Below, in pieces: positions 22,754-31,901 of a stretch of DNA of 64,000 nt (positions are counted from its first letter, which is position 1; each line of letters begins with the position of its first letter). Position numbers and translations under genes: made by a program. The stretch comes from Leptospira noumeaensis (GTDB lineage Bacteria > Spirochaetota > Leptospiria > Leptospirales > Leptospiraceae): assembly GCF_004770765.1 (NCBI RefSeq), contig NZ_RQFK01000033.1:186001-250000 (forward strand), written 5' to 3'. Under the pieces are notes generated by a model, which was not told where the DNA came from, did not search any database, and saw nothing but the letters and a program-made list of their open reading frames with translations.

Positions 22754-24289
22754 TTAATTCTTTTGGATCTTTACGGAAGAATTTAGATATCGAATTTGAT
22801 TTTCTTCCCGAACTAAAACAGGAGTCGACTCATCCTTTGTTTCAAACTGGATGAAAGTGGATGTTTTTAAATCTTCTGGACTACAGTGGTAGGTGCGAGG
22901 AACGAGAAATAACCAAGGATCCGTAAAACAAACTTTTTTACCTTCCCTGTTTAACGTGGACGCCACACCGAGAACCAAATTGCCTTGAGAAAAATCCTTT
23001 GGATTGGAATCCCAATGCAAAACAAAACGATCATCCAAATCATGAATGGCATTTGTCCATTCCTTCACAGATAAATTTCTATCTTTTGCCGGTTCTTTCC
23101 CATACAAAAAAACACTAAAACTGATGAGTAAAACAAACCAAACAAGCTGTTTTGGTTTCCATTCCACATCCATTTGTTTCTGGAAAAATACCATCAAAAC
23201 AAGAAAAATCTGAATCGCAATTACCGAATCAAAATGCCAGTAAAGGTGAGGCACAATTGGCCCTTTCATCCGAAACAGGGTAAGTAAAATGACAACAGTG
23301 TATACAAAACTAAAATTACGAAGTCGTAGTCCGAAGTCGTTCAAACCAGTTGGTTTCCAAAATGGTAAAAGAATGATGATCCCATAAAAAAAACCAGCGT
23401 ATGGTAAAGGAAAAATAGAATCCAACATCGTTTTTAAAAACGAAAACACCTCTACGGGTTTTTTGTTCCCACCACCTTTCAGTAAGTATCTCAAAACACT
23501 GCTGATATTGCCGGGAAAATTCTGAAAAAAATCAATGAGGACTGGAAGCCAAACAAGGAACAATACCAGAACAGAAACAAGGATTGGAAACTTTAATTCC
23601 TTCACATTCCATTGGTATTTCTTTCTTTCCTTAAAAAGGTAATAGAAAACAAAAAGGAATCCAGTTCCAAAAGGAACTGCACCCATAATGTTTATCTGAA
23701 ATAAAAAAGATCCGGTGAATAAAAAAACAGGTAAATACCACCACTTTCTTTCGGATAAGTTAGCTACAGAATATATAAAAACTAGAAAAGGACAAATCAT
23801 CACGAATGGCGTCCAAGTCTCAAACAGAAACCCAAACCCTAAACTCTTCCATACAAAAAAACTAGAAATCCATAAGAAAACCGCAGCCCAAGGAGATTTA
23901 AAAATTTTTGTCAGTTGGTAAAATACAAAACCAATACAAAAACAGTTTAATAAATAGGTGAAAAAAACATAACGGGCATAAGCGGAATCAAAAAAGAAAA
24001 ACAGTTTTTCAGCGAAAGCCAAAAAGTAAAAATATACAGGGCCAGGATGGTTGAACTGAAACCTTGAGTATGGGCCATAAGCAATCCTTCCACTTAGGAT
24101 TTCCATAATTTGAAAATCGTTAGCTGCTAAGTCCGTTACGAAATAATACTCACCCAAAAAGTTGGATAAATTCACAAAAAAATAGAGAAGAACAAAAGTG
24201 AGAAAAAAAACCAACACTTGGGTCTCTGGTTTTTTCAAAATCAAAACTTTAGTTTTGGTAAAGGAATCTTTCAGATCTGTAATATTCAT
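22754..24289 (-). CDS. Polytopic membrane protein, GT-C-like
   Basis: This is a 511-residue integral membrane protein with about 10 hydrophobic helices and a hydrophilic, probably periplasmic, C-terminal 110 residues. A loop after the first helix holds acidic and aromatic residues (YYFVTDLAANDFQ, then FNHPGPVYFY), the placing seen for catalytic acidic residues in GT-C transferases. It is flanked by a polyprenyl-phosphate GT2 enzyme downstream and a second polytopic protein divergently upstream. It probably moves sugars from a lipid carrier at the outer face of the inner membrane. No specific family could be recognised. Confidence 0.6.
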   Translation of the reverse strand: MNITDLKDSFTKTKVLILKKPETQVLVFFLTFVLLYFFVNLSNFLGEYYFVTDLAANDFQIMEILSGRIAYGPYSRFQFNHPGPVYFYFLAFAEKLFFFFDSAYARYVFFTYLLNCFCIGFVFYQLTKIFKSPWAAVFLWISSFFVWKSLGFGFLFETWTPFVMICPFLVFIYSVANLSERKWWYLPVFLFTGSFLFQINIMGAVPFGTGFLFVFYYLFKERKKYQWNVKELKFPILVSVLVLFLVWLPVLIDFFQNFPGNISSVLRYLLKGGGNKKPVEVFSFLKTMLDSIFPLPYAGFFYGIIILLPFWKPTGLNDFGLRLRNFSFVYTVVILLTLFRMKGPIVPHLYWHFDSVIAIQIFLVLMVFFQKQMDVEWKPKQLVWFVLLISFSVFLYGKEPAKDRNLSVKEWTNAIHDLDDRFVLHWDSNPKDFSQGNLVLGVASTLNREGKKVCFTDPWLFLVPRTYHCSPEDLKTSTFIQFETKDESTPVLVREENQIRYLNSSVKIQKN

Positions 24290-24441
24290 TTCTCGACATA
24301 CTCCATAACAGGTATAAAAACTGTGTATTAAAAATTTAAGTTGGGTATTTTTTGTTCCAGATAAGTTCTGAAAAAATCTAACACCTGTTTAAAAAAGATA
24401 GCAAAAAGGATGATTCAATACAAAACTGGGAAAAATTTTCT

Positions 24442-26001
24442 ATGCCTAATTCGTTTTCCTTCGCAAAAAAAAGACCATTCTTATACGTACCCGCAGTCCT
24501 CTTTTTAATGTTAATTTCCATTTTTTATTTGTATACGGGGAGCTTTTTTATCTCTCCCAAATTAGCCCGATTTACCACCTTGGGTTTGTTAATTTTTTAT
24601 ACATTTACAAAAAAAGGGAACACCTTACTGAAATTTGTTTCCCTTTTTCTTTTTTATCTATCCTTTACGAACCCTGTCCCTTCATCGGATTTGATCCCTT
24701 CTCGGTTTTTCCCACTTTGGTTAGATCCTTCCACAAATTTTAACTTTAGTATGTTATTAAATCAGGGTTCTACCACACTCCTCAGTCAAAACGATTTAGC
24801 TTCACTCCAAGGGCAAATGAAAAACCTTCCACATCCAAGACAGGATGGCTTTTTAGTTTTACCTTATTACTTAGTCCCAGGAAACATGGAAATTTTACCG
24901 ACCTATCCCTGGACTCCTGGTTTTTTTAACTTTTTGATTTATAAAACCTTTTCACTTTTCTATCCAGTAGTTCCGGAAATAAATTACGAAAACCTTAATT
25001 CGGTCTATTTTGTTTTACAAGCAATTTACCGATTGGAAAATTTTAGTGCCGCTCTCCTGGCCACTGTAACATCATTTCTGCTTTATTTGGTTCTTTGCCT
25101 AAAGCCATTTTCAAATTCAAAAGCCATATCCTTTTCGTATGTATTGATTTATTCTTTATGTACATCCCATTTTTCAAATTCGTCACAAGGCCTATGGCAA
25201 CATACAATCATTGAATTTATACTTGGTTTTATTCTATATTTGGTTTTTATTGAAAACAATCACCATCTTCGATTTTTGCTTATTGGTTTTTCTGCAGCAG
25301 TATTAATTTATTCCCGACCGAGTTCAATTTTTCTATTAACCTTTCCCCTGACAGTGCTAATCACAAAATTCAAAAAATTTAAATGGTCTTTGCTCTCGGC
25401 GTTGATTTCTTTTTCGGTCACACTTTTGTTTTTCTGTTTGTTGAATGATGCCTACTACCAACATTTTTTGGGTGGATATTCATTGCACAAGATCGCCTAT
25501 TCTTATGTTGGACACTCTGATTTATTCTCTAAACCTTTTTTGGAAGGGCTTGTTGGTCTGACCTTTAGTCCAGGATTCGGATATTATTTTTTTTCTCCAT
25601 ATTTACTTTTGCCGTTTTTCCACTTTTTCAAAGTTACGAATAAAGTTTTGTTCCTTTCCCTTCTTTTACCCGAAGTGTTATTTCTTTTGTTTTATGCTAA
25701 ATATATATATTGGGAAGGAGGCCATTCCTATGGTGCTAGATTTTTAACAGATATTAATCTCTATTCCATGTTAATTTTTTCTATGGTTCCATTGACCATT
25801 TGGAGGAATCGCCCTTATCAAATTGTGACTTTAGTTTTTCTTATTTTTTCCTTTTATGTCCAATATTTTGGTGCAAACGAAAAAGAAATGGTTTCACTCT
25901 GGAACAATTGTTATTATGAAAGTAATTTCAAAAGATCGATGGATTTCGAAAACTTACCCTTTCACCCCAACGTCAACAACACAAACTGCTCTCAACGATG
26001 A
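24442..26001 (+). CDS. Polytopic membrane protein, possible GT-C glycosyltransferase
   Basis: This is a 519-residue very hydrophobic protein with about 10-12 membrane helices and a large extracytoplasmic loop at about 75-165 (LVPGNMEILPTYPWTPGFF). It is not recognisable beyond its GT-C-like layout. The TYPWTPGFF loop element recalls the PFxYPW elements of the two tandem minus-strand proteins downstream, which hints at common ancestry. It is on the plus strand, opposite to most of the block, and is followed by another plus-strand GT39-like gene. Confidence 0.55.
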   Translation: MPNSFSFAKKRPFLYVPAVLFLMLISIFYLYTGSFFISPKLARFTTLGLLIFYTFTKKGNTLLKFVSLFLFYLSFTNPVPSSDLIPSRFFPLWLDPSTNFNFSMLLNQGSTTLLSQNDLASLQGQMKNLPHPRQDGFLVLPYYLVPGNMEILPTYPWTPGFFNFLIYKTFSLFYPVVPEINYENLNSVYFVLQAIYRLENFSAALLATVTSFLLYLVLCLKPFSNSKAISFSYVLIYSLCTSHFSNSSQGLWQHTIIEFILGFILYLVFIENNHHLRFLLIGFSAAVLIYSRPSSIFLLTFPLTVLITKFKKFKWSLLSALISFSVTLLFFCLLNDAYYQHFLGGYSLHKIAYSYVGHSDLFSKPFLEGLVGLTFSPGFGYYFFSPYLLLPFFHFFKVTNKVLFLSLLLPEVLFLLFYAKYIYWEGGHSYGARFLTDINLYSMLIFSMVPLTIWRNRPYQIVTLVFLIFSFYVQYFGANEKEMVSLWNNCYYESNFKRSMDFENLPFHPNVNNTNCSQR

Positions 26002-26150
26002 TTTTAAATAAAACTACGATATAGTTCGATAGCCAGCCGAGGGAAAGATACGTAAGAATCTTTTTTAAATTATGAAAAAGAAAAATACAAAGATTCGAAA
26101 TTCAGTAGACTTATGATAAGATTCAAAAATATCTATTCATAGGATTATAA

Positions 26151-27602
26151 GTGAAATCTGAAATTGTAAAATTACTCCGATCTTATTTTGTCTTTGTAAC
26201 AAATTTTTTTGAGAATCGGGAACTAAAAATACCACAGGTTCTTAGTTTAGGGATTTTCCTTGGGCTTCTAGGATATGCATTTAGGCATTTTACTTTTACT
26301 GTTTCTGTTTTAGATTGGGACGAAATTACCTACTTTATCATTGGCAAAGGAATACTGCTCGGAAAAGTTCCTTATTTAGATCTTTGGGATATCAAACCTA
26401 TAGGTATTTATCTGATCCACGCCATTTCCCTGTTAGTTTTACCTTACGATACGGAGGTCTTACGGTGGACTTCTTTTCTCCATCTCCTCGGTCTAGCGAT
26501 GATAGTTTCCACTTTTGTGAAAAATCAAACTTGGATCCAAAGGTTATTCTGTGGAACCTTGGTATTGTATTTTTTTTCTAGATTATCTTCCGGTTTGTCT
26601 GCCAATTCCGAAATTTACTTTTTATTTTACGAATGGCTTGGCATTTCCTTATTCTTTCGACAAAATTCAAAAGCCATTTCCTTTTTCTTTTTAGGTTTTG
26701 CCTTTCTAATCAAATATATAATTTTTTTCGATGTTGTGTTCCTAGGAATGTATGCACTTTGGAAAAGATCCAAATCCACTTCCCTTTTCCAAGTCTGTTT
26801 AGAAATGAGCACCTTCATCATTCCTATTGGTACAAGTGTTTTAGTTTATTATTTCCTGGGTCATACCCAAGAATTTTTTGATGCTCTTCTAACCGTATCC
26901 TCCAAACACCAACCAAATGAAACTATTGGATTTCCGTTTGGAGTTTTACTCCGGCTTTTTTGGCCCCTACTTTTCCTTGGTTTTCTTACCTTACTTTCTG
27001 ATCGAAAATTCTCTTCCTATAAAATCGCTCTCGTTGCGTTAACACTCACAGCTCTTCTTGGAGCAAGTTATACGGGTTATTATTTCCAACACTATTTCTT
27101 GGCACTAATACCACCACTGGCAATTCTAGCAACACCTGCAAGAAAAGTATCATGGCAGCTATCGCTTTTTGCTTTGATTTTGGTTTTTTACTCTTGGAAC
27201 TCGATTAGCACCCGGTGGAAAAAAGATCTTTCACACATTCCCGATCATAGTAGAATCATTGCTGATCAGATAAAAAAATTGGGAGAAGGAACTGTATTTG
27301 TAGCCAGCGGAGTACACGCCACTTATATCTTTTTGAACCAACTCAGTCCAACAGAATATGTACAACCTGTGAACTATATTGATCCGCTATTTTCCAAAAA
27401 CTTTGCGGTTGATATTTCTAAGGTTATTTCCGAAGTAAAAAACGTGAATTACATTCAGTGGTGTAATGATACTGCTTTAGAAACGGCAGACAAAGACGAA
27501 TCACTTAATCAAGATTTCATTCTACCGCTTCAAGTTTTTGTAAAAGAAAGTTTTAAAAACAAAACTACACCCTTAAAAGGTTGTGACCTCTACTACAGGT
27601 AA
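26151..27602 (+). CDS. GT39 (PMT)-like membrane glycosyltransferase
   Basis: This 483-residue polytopic protein opens with the classic GT39/PMT pattern. After the first helix comes LDWDEITYFIIGKGILLGKVPYLDLWDIKPIG, which holds the catalytic-type DE pair and the PYxDxWDxKP element. About ten helices follow, then a C-terminal soluble tail. Such enzymes take sugars from polyprenyl-phosphate donors on the periplasmic side, for lipid A, glycan or protein acceptors. The start is GTG at 26151, with AGGAT about 6 bases upstream. It ends 12 bases from the convergent membrane-protein gene. Confidence 0.75.
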   Translation: MKSEIVKLLRSYFVFVTNFFENRELKIPQVLSLGIFLGLLGYAFRHFTFTVSVLDWDEITYFIIGKGILLGKVPYLDLWDIKPIGIYLIHAISLLVLPYDTEVLRWTSFLHLLGLAMIVSTFVKNQTWIQRLFCGTLVLYFFSRLSSGLSANSEIYFLFYEWLGISLFFRQNSKAISFFFLGFAFLIKYIIFFDVVFLGMYALWKRSKSTSLFQVCLEMSTFIIPIGTSVLVYYFLGHTQEFFDALLTVSSKHQPNETIGFPFGVLLRLFWPLLFLGFLTLLSDRKFSSYKIALVALTLTALLGASYTGYYFQHYFLALIPPLAILATPARKVSWQLSLFALILVFYSWNSISTRWKKDLSHIPDHSRIIADQIKKLGEGTVFVASGVHATYIFLNQLSPTEYVQPVNYIDPLFSKNFAVDISKVISEVKNVNYIQWCNDTALETADKDESLNQDFILPLQVFVKESFKNKTTPLKGCDLYYR

Positions 27603-27614
27603 ACTCAGATAATT

Positions 27615-29228
27615 TTACTTTTTTGTCCAAAGCATCAATCTAAAACCGGCAATTTCCTCATCTGAAACCTTTTGGTAATAATTTGAACTTATTTCATACT
27701 TAGTATCGATCCATTGATCGTAGAATTCTTCTGTCACATTATCATCTTTAGGTGGTCTAAAATTATAAAAGAAAACCTGGAACTTTTTTACTCCAGATTT
27801 CATAAATTTTGTTTCTAAAATATTAAACTCAGTTTGTTGGTTTGCAATCCAATGAGGCTTTTTTAAAAAAGAATCAGAAATCAATAATAAATCAAATACA
27901 CTTAAATGAACAACTGGTGAGTCAGGTTGTTCATTTAATTTTGCCTGAAAAATTTCATGGTATTTTTTTACAAAGTCTATCGTTTTAAAATTTCTTCTTA
28001 CATGATAGAAACCCAACCCAATTTGCAGAAGGATTAAAAGAATAACCATTTGTCGTTCTTTTTGATCAAATACAGTAGAAAGTAAGGAGATAACAAATAT
28101 AGAAAATAGTAAATACGAGAATTCGGTAAATCGTAAACCTAAATACAAACCACCCGAAGAATACGGGCTAAGTATAACAACCGTTACAAATGATATTAGA
28201 GTTACTGTGATAATCAATTTCTGAAGCTGCGATAATTTCAATTTAAAACATGAATAAACTATCAAAATCAAAATAGGAAAACAGTAGAATAAAAACCCAA
28301 TTCGGTCTGTATTTCCGAAAAAGAACTCTTGGATTAAATGAAATCGATGATTTAAATCCAATCTTGAAAAATCGGTAAAACTAACTTTACTTCTAACGCC
28401 TAAAACTGCTTGAAACTCGGTAAAATTATAGTACCCAAACAATCCGAAAGCCAAAATAAATCCGGCTATTAACGGCATATACTTAACTAACGAAACAAAA
28501 AACTGATTTCGGTTACGATAAAGAACAATTAAACCAAGAATCCCAATAAACATTAGTGATTCGGAACGGAGAAATATCGAGATACCACCGCAAAATCCAA
28601 ATAGTAACTGAAATGGTAAAGACACTTTCTGATTGTTTTCTAGTCGAAACACCACAAAGAAAAAGGCTAATAGCAGTAATTGCGCAGGGATACTTTCAGA
28701 AAATTCAATGGCACTCGAAATGCCATACCCTACCAGAAACAAAAGCCCTGTTAAAGCTAAATAGTTTGTTTCCTTAATTTCGAAAAGAGATCGAACACTG
28801 AGTACAACAAAAAAACATAAGATTATATATAAAATAAGGATGATTCCATTAAAAAAGCGATATGGTATCGGCAACAAAGAAAATGTTTGAGCAAAAAAAC
28901 TTGGATACTGAAAAACACAATGTTTGATACCGAAGTCATCTGTTGTAAAAACTGTCCATGGATATCGGAAAGGATAAAATCTATAGTTTTCATCAAAATC
29001 CTGATACTTTGCAAAACATTGATGGGAATGAATCCCTCTATCTTTGTATTCAATAGTTTGATAAAGTTTGATCTGAGAATCAGATTGTATTAAGGGACTG
29101 GTTCCACTATCCCAAACAACCCTTTTATAAACCAAATTACCAATAAATATAACCAATAATAAAAGAAGAAAATTTCCACTGATGAATACTTGCTGAACTT
29201 TGTTTAACCAATACATAAGGGTCTTCAT
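27615..29228 (-). CDS. Polytopic membrane protein, tandem paralog A
   Basis: This 537-residue protein has an N-terminal helix, a periplasmic loop (about 35-110) and roughly ten further helices. The loop carries SDSQIKLYQ, then PFRYPWTVF and CVFQYPSFF. The next gene upstream has SDPEIKYYQ, PFGYPWAFF and CVFQYPVLF in the same order, and both share a later SPY-(5-7 residues)-LGLRFTE / FGMRYFE element. The two are therefore tandem duplicates. The ATG overlaps the upstream stop codon (TAATG), so translation is coupled. The role is probably a GT-C transferase or a membrane glycan-handling protein. The acidic SDxxIK site is a candidate for catalysis. Confidence 0.6.
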   Translation of the reverse strand: MKTLMYWLNKVQQVFISGNFLLLLLVIFIGNLVYKRVVWDSGTSPLIQSDSQIKLYQTIEYKDRGIHSHQCFAKYQDFDENYRFYPFRYPWTVFTTDDFGIKHCVFQYPSFFAQTFSLLPIPYRFFNGIILILYIILCFFVVLSVRSLFEIKETNYLALTGLLFLVGYGISSAIEFSESIPAQLLLLAFFFVVFRLENNQKVSLPFQLLFGFCGGISIFLRSESLMFIGILGLIVLYRNRNQFFVSLVKYMPLIAGFILAFGLFGYYNFTEFQAVLGVRSKVSFTDFSRLDLNHRFHLIQEFFFGNTDRIGFLFYCFPILILIVYSCFKLKLSQLQKLIITVTLISFVTVVILSPYSSGGLYLGLRFTEFSYLLFSIFVISLLSTVFDQKERQMVILLILLQIGLGFYHVRRNFKTIDFVKKYHEIFQAKLNEQPDSPVVHLSVFDLLLISDSFLKKPHWIANQQTEFNILETKFMKSGVKKFQVFFYNFRPPKDDNVTEEFYDQWIDTKYEISSNYYQKVSDEEIAGFRLMLWTKK

Positions 29229-30757
29229 TACTTCTTTTCTAAAAGAAACCCTTTGAAATGTGCCAAGGTAAATTCAGATTGAATTTTATATTTCACAGGT
29301 TTTAACTTAAAATTGATATCAAACTTTTCCTTCCAAATCGCAGTAGGAAATTCGGCATTTACCAATTGATTTCCTTCCCACTCTAAGTACAGAATTCGAT
29401 TATCTTTGTTCTGTAACTGATTCTCTACTTTCAACCAATCTTCATTGGAATATACCGCAAGCTGAGGGTATTTAACGTAACTATAACCGACTAAATAAGA
29501 GATGGAAAGACCACGTTGAACGATTAGATCTGGTTTGAGATTATCAATCTGCTCCATTACTTGATGGTATAATTTTGCCGAAGACGACCATTGTTTGATC
29601 GCCCTTGTATCCGACTTATATGAAAAATATACCAAAGGCAAAAAAAGAAGATAAACAGGGATTTTAAACTGCCTTTTCCCAAAAGAGAGAAAAGTTCCGA
29701 CCATTAAAAGATAAACACCACTTTCAAAATATCGCATCCCAAAAATATCAACACCCGCGCGGTAAGGAGAAATAATAGGCAACAAAAGAATGAATATGGT
29801 TCCAGAAATAAGAAATGGAAATATTGGTGATTTCCTTTCCCACCATAACGAAAGAGTTGCCAAAATTAAGATTGGATAACCTTTAAAAATTCCGATCTTA
29901 AACTCATTACCCCAGAGATCGGCAATCCATTCCCGACCGAGATCCCTCTGTAAATTTCCCGACTCCATATCTGTGACGGTGTTCAAACCTCTCATACCAA
30001 GGAAATGTCCATATACATCGTGGTTCCAGAGAAAGAACAATATTTGTAATCCCATACATAATAAAATATAAGGAATTAATCTTTTAAATAAACTGACTTT
30101 GTTCTCAGATATTAAAAAAGAAATTCCTAAAAATAAAATGAGGGCAATGGATGACTCTGGACGCAGTTGAAAATTAAAAACAATGGCAACAGCCAAAAGC
30201 AAACCATATCGAAATTCACTTTTATCCTGAAATTCAAGAAAAGAAAGAATGGCTGCTAAAAGGAAAAAATTCGTTAACGTGAGTTCAGAATAATCCAACG
30301 AAGAAAGAAATATTGGTGTTAAACATTGAATGAATAGAACAGAAAGAAGAACGAAATTCCCCCTTTTCTCATATTGATTTAAGATTCGATCCAACAGAAA
30401 AAAATTTAACAAAAAGAAAAGTATCGGAATATAAGTGATCCATTTAATTGAGACAACGAGTAAAATTAACTTCTGAATCCAAGTAAACAAAACTGGATAT
30501 TGAAAAACACAATTCCCATTTTTTAGAAAGAAAGCCCAAGGATATCCGAATGGAATCATTGATACTTCAAATCCTAGTTCCTTTGCAGGGAAATAACACT
30601 CCTCTGCGGAACCACCTGCTAGACTATTTAATACTTGGTAGTATTTGATTTCAGGATCGCTAGAGATAAAAACAGAATGATCGTTCCATTTCCATCGATA
30701 AAAAAATGGAATCAGGATAATAAGAAAATAAATACAAAATCTTTTGGGAAAACCCAT
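29228..30757 (-). CDS. Polytopic membrane protein, tandem paralog B
   Basis: This is 509 residues from the ATG at 30755-30757. A longer frame to a TTG at 30802 is open but overlaps the upstream GT2 gene by 44 bases, so the ATG two bases after that gene's stop fits better. The layout matches paralog A: first helix, periplasmic loop with SDPEIKYYQ, PFGYPWAFF and CVFQYPVLF, then about ten helices and a soluble C-terminal domain. It lies between a GT2 enzyme of the polyprenyl-phosphate type and paralog A in one operon, which suggests that it uses that enzyme's lipid-linked sugar. No named family was recognised. Confidence 0.6.
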   Translation of the reverse strand: MGFPKRFCIYFLIILIPFFYRWKWNDHSVFISSDPEIKYYQVLNSLAGGSAEECYFPAKELGFEVSMIPFGYPWAFFLKNGNCVFQYPVLFTWIQKLILLVVSIKWITYIPILFFLLNFFLLDRILNQYEKRGNFVLLSVLFIQCLTPIFLSSLDYSELTLTNFFLLAAILSFLEFQDKSEFRYGLLLAVAIVFNFQLRPESSIALILFLGISFLISENKVSLFKRLIPYILLCMGLQILFFLWNHDVYGHFLGMRGLNTVTDMESGNLQRDLGREWIADLWGNEFKIGIFKGYPILILATLSLWWERKSPIFPFLISGTIFILLLPIISPYRAGVDIFGMRYFESGVYLLMVGTFLSFGKRQFKIPVYLLFLPLVYFSYKSDTRAIKQWSSSAKLYHQVMEQIDNLKPDLIVQRGLSISYLVGYSYVKYPQLAVYSNEDWLKVENQLQNKDNRILYLEWEGNQLVNAEFPTAIWKEKFDINFKLKPVKYKIQSEFTLAHFKGFLLEKK

Positions 30758-30758
30758 T

Positions 30759-31901
30759 TTAGTCTCGTTTAATGATATGTGCTGTAACGGCTTGTAACCC
30801 AAAGATCAGCAAAGTTAAACTTAAGTTAGTCGCTACAATGAATTCACGTTCAAAATTAATAAAAACGAAGCCCGATTTTTGCCACTGAATGAAAATCCAT
30901 ACAATCGCTAAAGCAATGATGCCCAAACCACTCAGGAGTACAAAGAAAAGTCTGTCTTCTTCCATTGATAAAATAAACTGATATATCGAACTTACTTTGG
31001 CTTGTTTTGTTGCGATGAGTAGCCCTGTCCCCCAAAGTGTAAGACCAAGAACAGAAAGAAAAGAAAACAATAACATAGAATGTAATCCGTAGAAATTGAC
31101 TCCAAATACAGAGATCACTTTCCCTACAAAAACCGATATTAGAAGCTGAGACCAGGCCAGAACAAAAATAACAATTCCCGTTCGTTCAAATAAATGCGAA
31201 CCATAAAACAAAATTCGGAGTAAGTGTCTCATACCATCACGCCAAGTGCGTAAATGAGGAATCCTGCCCACCTTATCTGGATATAACGAGACAGGAACGT
31301 GATACATAAGAGAATCATGAATCAAAGCTTTGATTAAAAGTTCAGAAGCAAATTCCATCCCTTTACTTTTTACATTCCATCGCAGGTAACTTTCTTTTTT
31401 AAAACAACGAAAACCAGAATTTGAATCCCGAATTTTTGTTTTTTTGGCATAAAGCAAATTGATGATCCAATTAATAACTGGAGTCCCTAAATACCGGTGC
31501 AAAAAAGGCATTGCTCCTTTGTGGATCGTTCCATCCAAACGAGATCCAATCACCATATCGGAATCAGTCTCAATTAACTTTTTGATAAGAGCTGGCGATT
31601 CTAAAAAATCGTAAGTATCATCTGCATCGGCAAAAACAATAATCTCACCTTTTGCATTTCGTATTCCGGTATCAAGAGCAGAACCATAACCTTTTTCCTT
31701 GGCAGAAACAACGCGAGCTCCAAACTTTTTTGCAATCGAAACTGATTTGTCCGTACTACCGTTGTCTGAAACCAAAATTTCTATTTCATACAGACTGTTA
31801 TAATCTTTCCGAATGGTAACAAGTTTTTCCAAAACAAAAGGAAGAGTTTTTTCCTCGTTTAAACAAGGAATTACAAATGTGACTGATTTCTTTTTTTTCA
31901 T
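30759..31901 (-). CDS. GT2 glycosyltransferase with C-terminal membrane helices
   Basis: The GT-A domain (residues 1-230) has FVIPCLNEEKTL, VSDNGSTD and the metal site in FADADDTYDF. Four hydrophobic helices follow (about 235-375). Size (380 residues) and layout match lipid-carrier glucosyl/mannosyltransferases found beside GT-C proteins. The ATG overlaps the stop codon of the O-antigen-ligase-like gene by 4 bases. It is upstream of the two paralogous membrane proteins, its likely partners. Confidence 0.85.
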   Translation of the reverse strand: MKKKKSVTFVIPCLNEEKTLPFVLEKLVTIRKDYNSLYEIEILVSDNGSTDKSVSIAKKFGARVVSAKEKGYGSALDTGIRNAKGEIIVFADADDTYDFLESPALIKKLIETDSDMVIGSRLDGTIHKGAMPFLHRYLGTPVINWIINLLYAKKTKIRDSNSGFRCFKKESYLRWNVKSKGMEFASELLIKALIHDSLMYHVPVSLYPDKVGRIPHLRTWRDGMRHLLRILFYGSHLFERTGIVIFVLAWSQLLISVFVGKVISVFGVNFYGLHSMLLFSFLSVLGLTLWGTGLLIATKQAKVSSIYQFILSMEEDRLFFVLLSGLGIIALAIVWIFIQWQKSGFVFINFEREFIVATNLSLTLLIFGLQAVTAHIIKRD

